Assembly (NCBI GenBank): GCA_023255165.1 | Contig: JALRJD010000243.1 | Coordinates: 1 to 5,000 of the forward strand | Direction: 5' to 3' | Length of the DNA stretch: 5,000 nt | Source of the DNA: Porticoccaceae bacterium | GTDB taxonomy: Bacteria > Pseudomonadota > Gammaproteobacteria > Pseudomonadales > Porticoccaceae | Shown here: positions 1-3,793 of the stretch, in pieces | Layout: every line of letters begins with the position of its first letter | How positions within the stretch are numbered: position 1 is the stretch's first letter | Program-made: the position numbers and the translations under genes | The notes under the pieces: model-generated | Seen by the model: only the letters and a program-made list of their open reading frames with translations | The model's database searches: none | What the model was told of the DNA's origin: nothing

Positions 1-34
1 GTTGATGCACTCAATCCCTATTTAATCCACAAAG

Positions 35-43
35 TTATCCACA
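35..43 (+). promoter_or_regulatory. Perfect DnaA-box sequence with degenerate neighbours
   Basis: TTATCCACA at 35-43 equals the strict R-type DnaA-box consensus. Just upstream, TAATCCACA (23-31) differs from it at one base. Just downstream, TGTGGGTAT (49-57) matches the reverse-oriented box at 7 of 9 positions. Three box-like sequences in 35 bp is more than a lone chance match. I see no AT-rich unwinding region or replication gene here, so a regulatory or DnaA-titration role is as likely as an origin. Confidence 0.45.
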
Positions 44-74
44 GCTTTTGTGGGTATCTTTTTAGCTCCGACTT

Positions 75-91
75 TGCACCCATGTGGTGCG
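75..91. promoter_or_regulatory. NtrC-like palindromic operator candidate
   Basis: TGCACCCATGTGGTGCG has perfect GCACC/GGTGC arms around a 5-nt centre. It closely follows the enhancer pattern bound by the nitrogen regulator NtrC (TGCAC-N5-GGTGCA type), missing only the final A. I looked for a sigma-54 -24/-12 promoter on both sides within the visible sequence and found none. The target gene, if any, may therefore lie left of the window. It could also be an unrelated dyad. Confidence 0.35.
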
Positions 92-259
92 GTCAACAAA
101 TTGTCATATTAGTTTGCTAGCGGTGCCTGAAGCGGGTCGCCATTTATCGTAAATTTGGGACTGCTCGTCGCAGCAGGGTGTTGCCACAAGGACCTGAGCC
201 CACTTTTGAAGGATATTCTACTTGTTGCTGTTGAAGTTTATATATAGCCCCGAGAAACA

Positions 260-706
260 TCATTGACAGGCATTGGCCTGCAGACCGCCATCTTCGAGCA
301 GACCCTTGAGGGTGGCGACATCGGCGCAATTGATCGCGGGATTGTCGTTGAGATTAATCTGTTGCAGATTGCCCAAAAACAGTAGAGGTTTGATATCGCT
401 CAGTTGATTGTTGCTCAGGTTGACGGTTTTAAGCTTGGAAAACACTTCAATACCAGTTAGTTGGCTCACTCCGGCGTAACTGCAGTTAAGTGCCAGCAGC
501 TGTTCAGGTTGTTTGATCTTCTTCTCTGTGATTGCCTGCTTCACGCAGCTGGCCAGCGCCTGGTCGGCAATCCGGTAACCGCTGTAGACCGTCTCCGGCG
601 TATAAATCGGGCGCTCATTCAGGGTGACGGCATAGCGCTCACAGCCTGTGGCCAAAGCCACAAACAAAACAGCCAGAGTAATCGACAGGCGTCGTGAAAA
701 AGACAT
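260..706 (-). CDS. Leucine-rich-repeat lipoprotein, uncharacterised
   Basis: This is a 148-residue exported protein. The ATG at 706 was chosen because GGAG (713-716) sits 6 nt upstream and because it begins a clean lipoprotein signal peptide: charged MSFSRR, a hydrophobic stretch, then LATGC with the lipidated cysteine at residue 22. An upstream in-frame ATG at 790 would bury this signal and is rejected. Glu at +2 after Cys predicts outer-membrane sorting. Residues about 70-135 form three 22-residue leucine-rich repeats of the SDS22/internalin type (for example LKTVNLSNNQLSDI). They are preceded by a helical-looking segment at 45-68. The mature chain has further cysteines at 54, 75, 127 and 147. 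Such short repeat arrays usually mediate protein binding; the partner is unknown. The gene is divergent from rsmJ. The lipoprotein and repeat calls are strong, but the function is not known. Confidence 0.85.
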   Translation of the reverse strand: MSFSRRLSITLAVLFVALATGCERYAVTLNERPIYTPETVYSGYRIADQALASCVKQAITEKKIKQPEQLLALNCSYAGVSQLTGIEVFSKLKTVNLSNNQLSDIKPLLFLGNLQQINLNDNPAINCADVATLKGLLEDGGLQANACQ

Positions 707-712
707 GGAAAT

Positions 713-716
713 CTCC
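713..716 (-). promoter_or_regulatory. Ribosome binding site of the lipoprotein gene
   Basis: GGAG on the minus strand lies 6 nt before the ATG at 706. It decides the start in favour of the 148-residue lipoprotein form over the longer in-frame reading from 790. Confidence 0.75.
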
Positions 717-745
717 GGTGAAACAGTTGTTGTCAGGTGCCATGT

Positions 746-768
746 GCGAGCTTGCATAAAAGCATCGC
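746..768 (-). other. Leader hairpin candidate upstream of lipoprotein gene
   Basis: GCGAGCTT (746-753) pairs with AAGC (760-763) plus TCGC (765-768). This gives eight base pairs with one bulged base and a 6-nt loop. It lies in the predicted 5' untranslated region of the lipoprotein transcript, about 40 nt before the start codon. It does not cover the ribosome binding site. No U-tract follows, so it is not a terminator. Confidence 0.3.
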
Positions 769-788
769 CGTATACACAGTGTGATCGC

Positions 789-818
789 ATTATAGGTGCC
801 CGGCAGCACGGCTGTAAC
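789..818 (-). promoter_or_regulatory. Predicted promoter of the lipoprotein gene
   Basis: On the minus strand a perfect -10 TATAAT (789-794) follows GTTACA (813-818, 4 of 6 matches to TTGACA) at an 18-nt spacing. Transcription would start near 782, leaving a leader of about 75 nt before the ATG at 706. This is a sigma-70-type call from consensus only. Confidence 0.45.
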
Positions 819-820
819 GT

Positions 821-826
821 TATAAT
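821..826 (+). promoter_or_regulatory. Predicted -10 element for rsmJ
   Basis: A perfect TATAAT lies 64 bp upstream of the rsmJ ATG, in the correct orientation. At 16-18 nt spacing there is no recognisable -35 hexamer and no TGn extension, so activity is uncertain. It overlaps the -35 side of the opposite promoter, giving a compact back-to-back arrangement. Confidence 0.3.
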
Positions 827-890
827 CAGCGCAATTGTGTATTCTTGCCATCGATTTGATCGCCAAACCTGACACGCGAGCCTTTTAGTT

Positions 891-1829
891 ATGACTCAGC
901 CTCCTTTATCTGGCTCGTCCTCTCTTTCCTTGCAGAGGCCGGTTATTCGTATAACCCACAGCTCACCCGAAACCGCGGCTCAGGCGATGGAGCTCGCGGC
1001 ACAGTTATCGCTGCCACTGTATAAAGCCGGTGCGGACGATTATGACTATCTGCTTGAATACTCAGAGGCCGGGCTATCGCTGCTGCCATCGTCAGATAAG
1101 GGCTATGGCTCGATTCGCTGTGACTTTGCCGCGGGCGAGCACAATCACCGGCGCCTTCATGGCGGCGGCAATGGCCAGGCGATTGCCAAGGCGGTGGGTG
1201 TGTCGGGCAAGTTTGCTCCGCAGGTGCTCGATTTGACGGCAGGTCTGGGTGGCGATGGTTTTGTTTTGGCGTCGCTAGGCTGCACGGTGACTCTGGTCGA
1301 GCGCAATGCGGTCGTACACAGCTTGCTTGCAGACGGTCTGCGGCGCGGGATTGAGGTGGGGCAGTGCGATCCGGAGCTGGCACGGATTATGGCGCGGCTG
1401 CGACTGCATCAGGCCAGTTCCAGTGATTATTTGCAGAGCGCCTGCGGCGGATTGAAAAACTTTGGCGGATTGAAAAACGTCGGCGGATTGAAAAACGTTG
1501 GCGGATTGGAAAAAGTTATTACAGGCGAGTCTGAAAGCCAACCCCAAGCCGACCAATGGCAGCCGGATGTGGTCTATATCGATCCAATGTTTCCGCTGCG
1601 CAAAAAGTCCGCCAAGGTTAAAAAAGAGATGCAGGCATTTCACGAGATTGTCGGCAGTGACAGCGATGCCGATGATCTGTTGGCCAGGGCGCTGGCCGCG
1701 GCGCAATATCGGGTGGTGGTCAAGCGGCCTGCCGGAGCAGGCTTTCTGGCCGAGACCAAGCCGAGCTATTCGCTTAAGGGTAAATCCACGCGCTACGATA
1801 TCTATGCGTTAAAAAAGCTGCCGCAGTAA
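891..1829 (+). CDS. rsmJ: 16S rRNA (guanine1516-N2)-methyltransferase RsmJ
   Basis: This enzyme transfers a methyl group from S-adenosylmethionine to N2 of G1516 in the small-subunit rRNA; it acts in the cytoplasm. The 312 residues carry the family signatures in order. HRRLHGGGNGQAIAKAVG (87-104) comes first, then the SAM-binding motif LDLTAGLGGDGF (113-124) and the acidic ERN (137-139). The catalytic-region DPMFP (231-235) precedes KSAKVKKEM, and VVVKRP (275-280) and RYDIY (301-305) close the fold. The E. coli enzyme, from memory, is about 250 residues. The extra length comes from an extended N terminus and an insertion at about 183-225. That insertion holds four tandem GGLKNV-like units (186-209) and a polar linker, between the SAM-binding half and DPMFP. 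All motifs are intact, so the enzyme is probably active. The start ATG has only a weak GAG about 10 nt upstream. The gene converges with the transporter gene 21 bp downstream. Confidence 0.93.
   Translation: MTQPPLSGSSSLSLQRPVIRITHSSPETAAQAMELAAQLSLPLYKAGADDYDYLLEYSEAGLSLLPSSDKGYGSIRCDFAAGEHNHRRLHGGGNGQAIAKAVGVSGKFAPQVLDLTAGLGGDGFVLASLGCTVTLVERNAVVHSLLADGLRRGIEVGQCDPELARIMARLRLHQASSSDYLQSACGGLKNFGGLKNVGGLKNVGGLEKVITGESESQPQADQWQPDVVYIDPMFPLRKKSAKVKKEMQAFHEIVGSDSDADDLLARALAAAQYRVVVKRPAGAGFLAETKPSYSLKGKSTRYDIYALKKLPQ
1446..1517 (+). repeat. 18-bp in-frame tandem repeat, four copies, inside rsmJ
   Basis: Four adjacent 18-bp units start at 1446, 1464, 1482 and 1500. Each reads GGCGGATTGAAAAAC plus a variable codon, and the last copy has two further differences. 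The unit is six codons, so gain or loss of copies keeps the rsmJ frame. Translation is GGLKNF, GGLKNV, GGLKNV, GGLEKV (residues 186-209). Copies two and three differ by one silent base, which suggests recent duplication. Confidence 0.95.
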
Positions 1830-1850
1830 TATTCCGTTTTAAACATGGCC

Positions 1851-2726
1851 CTATCGCCGGGTGAGAATCAGATAGTTACCCAGAGCCACCAGCGCAAAAC
1901 CGCCAGCCGCCAACCAGGTCCATTGATAGTTCTCAAACAGGGTCGACAGAATAATCGCGACAAAAGGAATCACCAACGAGCTGTAACCGGCGCGGTTGGG
2001 GCCGATATTAATCAACAGTTTCAGATAGGCGCCAAAGGCCAGAATGGTGCCAAACACCGAGAGGTAAACCAGCGACAAGCTGTACTCCAGCGTTGAGCCA
2101 TAGCTAAACTCGGCGCCGGTTACCAGGGCGATAAGGGTTAACACCAGAGTGCCGTAGAGCATCGACCAGGCATTGATTGCCCACACCGAAATGCCGGTAT
2201 TGCCATTGCGCGTGGCGACAATATTGCCCAGCGAGGCGATTGCAACAGAGGTAAAAGCCAGAGCAAAACCGAGCAGAGCGCCGTCCGCTGACGAGAATGA
2301 AGCGAGCTCCGGGTAAAACAGCATGCCGATGCCAGCCAGCCCGATCACGCCGCCGAACAGGGTTGGCAGTGTTATCGGATAGTTGAGAAATAGCCGCCCA
2401 TTAATAATATTAAAGAACACCAACAGCGAAAAAATCACCGCGACAATGCCGCTCGGCAGATAGACTTCAGACCAGTAGATAGTCCAGTAATTTAAGCCAA
2501 ACAGCAGGCCGCCCTGGGCCAGCATATAGCGGTGGTTGTGCATGCTGAGCAGCAACGGAATGTTTTTAAAACGGCACCAGATAAACAGCAGCGCGGCACC
2601 CAGCGCCATGCGGTAGATTACCGAAACCAGCGGATCAACTTCGCCGAGCTGATAGGTGATCGCTAGCCAGGTTGAGCCCCAGATCAGAATGGTCGAGAGA
2701 TACAGCGCGGTGTTGAGAGGGCCCAT
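1851..2726 (-). CDS. EamA/DMT-family membrane transporter
   Basis: This is a 291-residue very hydrophobic inner-membrane protein of the drug/metabolite transporter superfamily. It has two EamA-type halves (about 1-137 and 150-289) with roughly ten predicted helices in all. Typical family features include LIWGSTWLAI near the N terminus, YRMALGAALLFIW (about 38-50) and GLNYWTIYWSEVYLPSGIVAVIFS (about 77-100). GPNRAGYSSLVIPFVAIIL (about 242-260) lies before the last helices. Positively charged LTRR ends the protein. Family members export or import small metabolites, amino acids or drugs; the substrate cannot be read from sequence. The ATG at 2726 is the first in frame and is preceded by a weak GAG about 8 nt upstream. 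The gene converges with rsmJ and is read in the same direction as the pilus genes. A 260-bp gap makes it likely to have its own promoter, though I could not find a convincing one. Confidence 0.88.
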   Translation of the reverse strand: MGPLNTALYLSTILIWGSTWLAITYQLGEVDPLVSVIYRMALGAALLFIWCRFKNIPLLLSMHNHRYMLAQGGLLFGLNYWTIYWSEVYLPSGIVAVIFSLLVFFNIINGRLFLNYPITLPTLFGGVIGLAGIGMLFYPELASFSSADGALLGFALAFTSVAIASLGNIVATRNGNTGISVWAINAWSMLYGTLVLTLIALVTGAEFSYGSTLEYSLSLVYLSVFGTILAFGAYLKLLINIGPNRAGYSSLVIPFVAIILSTLFENYQWTWLAAGGFALVALGNYLILTRR

Positions 2727-2745
2727 AGGTTGCTCGTTATTATTT

Positions 2746-2766
2746 TCAGGGTGTTGTCAGGGTGTT
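2746..2766. repeat. 10-bp direct repeat with 11-bp period, operator candidate
   Basis: TCAGGGTGTT occurs at 2746-2755 and again at 2757-2766, separated by one base. The second copy ends 40 bp upstream of the EamA-gene ATG at 2726. The period is close to one helical turn, which suits a regulator binding two half-sites on the same DNA face. No known operator was recognised. Confidence 0.6.
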
Positions 2767-2797
2767 CTTAGGATAGTGCCACGCCAAAGTTTAAAGG

Positions 2798-2812
2798 TGC
2801 CAGTAGCTGGCA
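2798..2812. other. Small perfect hairpin, weak terminator candidate
   Basis: TGCCAG-TAG-CTGGCA forms a 6-bp stem with a 3-nt loop. Read leftwards, as the pilus operon is, it is followed by only a broken T run (CCTTTAAACTTT). Read rightwards, the T run begins about 7 nt later. Neither side is a good intrinsic terminator, although it could still act as a weak one or protect a transcript end. Confidence 0.25.
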
Positions 2813-2900
2813 ATTATGGTTTTTAAATCATAACGTCTCGTGGTCTTTTCTGGCCGGCGTGCCAACTAAACTGATAACGGTTGTTGGAAGGAGCTCAGAA

Positions 2901-2960
2901 ATGCCGTCAAACCGATGGCGCCGACAAATTACCCGATTCGCTGTTTTAAAGCTAACTTAA
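2901..2960 (+). CDS. Possible 19-residue basic peptide
   Basis: An ATG at 2901 lies 7 nt after AAGGAG (2888-2893), one of the best ribosome-binding sequences in the window. It opens a 19-codon frame ending in TAA, encoding MPSNRWRRQITRFAVLKLT with five arginines, one lysine and no acidic residues. The next gene rightwards, pilE, is on the opposite strand, so this is not an ordinary attenuator leader for a downstream gene. No clear promoter is visible. It may be a small protein, a remnant, or chance. Confidence 0.2.
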   Translation: MPSNRWRRQITRFAVLKLT

Positions 2961-2986
2961 ATTCCGTTTAAATTTCCTGGTCTGGG

Positions 2987-3469
2987 CTAGTGCTGGTTCC
3001 AGCTTTGCTCCGTGGCACTGAGTGCGCCACTATTGTTGCTATCCCAGCCTTTTGTGAAGGTATTGGTAATCTCTAAAAAACCATCTCCAGCCTGGCTGTT
3101 TTTGGGGGTCGCGCGGAGCCTGTAGGTTGATGTTGTCGCTGCTTGAATGGATATGTCGTAGTATTTGCCGCCACCGTCCCGCGGAGACTCTTGCAACTCA
3201 GCGGGAAGAACTGTAGCCACGCCCCCGGTGTCCTGATCATATCGGTTGTTTTCGGTGTAAAAGCGCTCCATAAATTGGGCCGCTTCCATCAACACCGCTT
3301 GCGCATCCGCGCGTCGTGCCTGTGTTACCTGATTGATGTAGCTGGGGTAGGCGATGGATGCGAGTATGGCGACAATAACCACCACTATCATCAACTCGAT
3401 CAGACTGAATCCCTTTCCCCGGGCAATGCGTTTTTTACTTATGACGAGTTTCCTTTGAGTTTTTCGCAT
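2987..3469 (-). CDS. pilE: Type IV minor pilin PilE
   Basis: PilE is a minor component of the type IV pilus, thought to help connect the tip complex with the fibre. From the ATG at 3469 the protein has 160 residues. GKG|FSLIELMIVVVIVAILASIAYPSY is the prepilin signal: cleavage by PilD after Gly20, N-methylated Phe21, and the conserved Glu5 of the mature protein at residue 25. A soluble head follows (ERFYTENNRY at 68-77, YYDISIQ at 103-109, YRLRATPK at 116-123). The mature protein is 140 residues. Two things are odd: there is no cysteine anywhere, so the usual C-terminal disulfide is missing, and residues 143-154 fit an EF-hand loop. The 20-residue leader is long for this class. The ATG lies one base after the pilY2 stop (TGA at 3471-3473), implying translational coupling. 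The name rests on the family signature and gene order. Confidence 0.9.
   Translation of the reverse strand: MRKTQRKLVISKKRIARGKGFSLIELMIVVVIVAILASIAYPSYINQVTQARRADAQAVLMEAAQFMERFYTENNRYDQDTGGVATVLPAELQESPRDGGGKYYDISIQAATTSTYRLRATPKNSQAGDGFLEITNTFTKGWDSNNSGALSATEQSWNQH
3449..3456 (-). promoter_or_regulatory. Strong internal ribosome-binding-like sequence in pilE leader
   Basis: AAAGGAAA inside the pilE leader is followed, after CTCGTC, by ATA at 3442-3440 in the pilE frame. The spacing of 6 nt is ideal, but ATA is not a normal start. Initiation there would give an 11-residue leader, closer to the usual length for this pilin class. The ATG at 3469 has only GAG at a 4-nt spacing. Confidence 0.35.
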
Positions 3470-3470
3470 G

Positions 3471-3779
3471 TCACTCAAGCTCAATTAGTTTGATGGCTTT
3501 GCTGTTAATTTCTTTGTCAAAATATAACCGGATAGTGTCGCCCACCTTTAGGGCGGAAAGGGGGACGGGTTTGTTTTTTGCGTTGTAAACAGGTGTATTA
3601 AATGGCACAGAGAACTCCCTGTCACTGGCAACAAAAAGGCGCTTTCCAGGATCGACATAACTGATTGTCACTCGATGTTTTTGCCAGTCCGGATGGATTG
3701 GTATGTCTGCCTTCGCCGAAATTGACGCCAGCAGTACTATAAATCCAGATATGACGACATTAAAAATATTACCTTTCAT
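3471..3779 (-). CDS. pilY2: PilY2-like type IV pilus biogenesis protein
   Basis: This is a 102-residue exported protein encoded between pilY1 and pilE, exactly where pilY2 lies in the Pseudomonas aeruginosa cluster and of similar size. PilY2 is reported to take part in pilus biogenesis; its mechanism is unclear. Residues 1-24 are a signal peptide (MKGNIF, hydrophobic core, SAKA|D). The mature 78 residues look all-beta: HRVTISYVD, KRLFVASDREFSV, TPVYNAK, LKVGDTIRLYFD. This resembles a small barrel with a surface loop before PVPLSALKVGD. The start at 3779 was chosen because AGGAG (3786-3790) stands 6 nt upstream. A closer ATG at 3785 directly abuts the AGGAG, and the longest reading from 3812 would overlap pilY1. 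The pilY1 stop is 14 bp upstream. Identity rests mainly on position and size, because the family is poorly conserved. Confidence 0.75.
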   Translation of the reverse strand: MKGNIFNVVISGFIVLLASISAKADIPIHPDWQKHRVTISYVDPGKRLFVASDREFSVPFNTPVYNAKNKPVPLSALKVGDTIRLYFDKEINSKAIKLIELE

Positions 3780-3785
3780 CCGCAT

Positions 3786-3790
3786 CTCCT
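3786..3790 (-). promoter_or_regulatory. Ribosome binding site of pilY2
   Basis: AGGAG on the minus strand lies 6 nt before the ATG at 3779 and touches an alternative ATG at 3785. The spacing selects 3779. The site sits in the 14-bp gap after the pilY1 stop. Confidence 0.75.
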
Positions 3791-3793
3791 GTG

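Larger units (their letters stand above)
1..259. other. Non-coding left flank, no supported gene
   Basis: This stretch lies downstream of the minus-strand lipoprotein gene and runs to the window edge. One plus-strand frame is open from base 1 to a TAG at 118-120, but its 39 codons resemble no protein I recognise. The region contains the DnaA-box-like sites and the NtrC-like palindrome listed separately. It also has a small inverted repeat at 161-176 (CTGCT, 6-nt loop, AGCAG) with no T-tract on either side, so I do not call it a terminator. No tRNA or riboswitch pattern was recognised. Confidence 0.5.
2727..2986. other. Intergenic region between pilE and the EamA gene
   Basis: These 260 bp contain a direct repeat near the transporter start (2746-2766) and a small perfect hairpin (2798-2812). 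They also contain a possible 19-codon plus-strand ORF (2901-2960) and several TTTAAA-rich stretches next to the pilE stop. I see no convincing rho-independent terminator after pilE and no clear sigma-70 or sigma-54 promoter for the transporter gene. Confidence 0.5.

Noticed and set aside
102..118. Sigma-54 promoter downstream of the NtrC-like site
   Set aside because: TTGCT at 114-118 resembles a -12 element, but the required GG at the -24 position is TC (104-105).
1..120. Open plus-strand frame from the window edge to TAG at 118-120
   Set aside because: The 39 codons give no recognisable protein and overlap the DnaA-box and palindrome motifs. A gene tail cannot be excluded, but nothing supports one.
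161..176. Inverted repeat CTGCT/AGCAG as a terminator for the lipoprotein gene
   Set aside because: The stem is only 5 bp and no T-tract follows on the minus strand.
707..790. Longer N terminus for the lipoprotein, starting at 790
   Set aside because: It would place 28 extra residues before a clear lipoprotein signal peptide, and it overlaps the predicted promoter and leader. GGAG at 713-716 fits the ATG at 706.
943..1383. Minus-strand 146-codon frame
   Set aside because: It is antisense to the conserved half of rsmJ, with a low-complexity Pro/Arg/Ser composition typical of a shadow frame.
1275..1706. Minus-strand 143-codon frame containing FQSA repeats
   Set aside because: It is the antisense reading of the rsmJ minisatellite. 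The plus-strand frame carries all RsmJ motifs.
1830..1850. Bidirectional terminator between rsmJ and the transporter gene
   Set aside because: The 21-bp gap has no inverted repeat with a T-tract.
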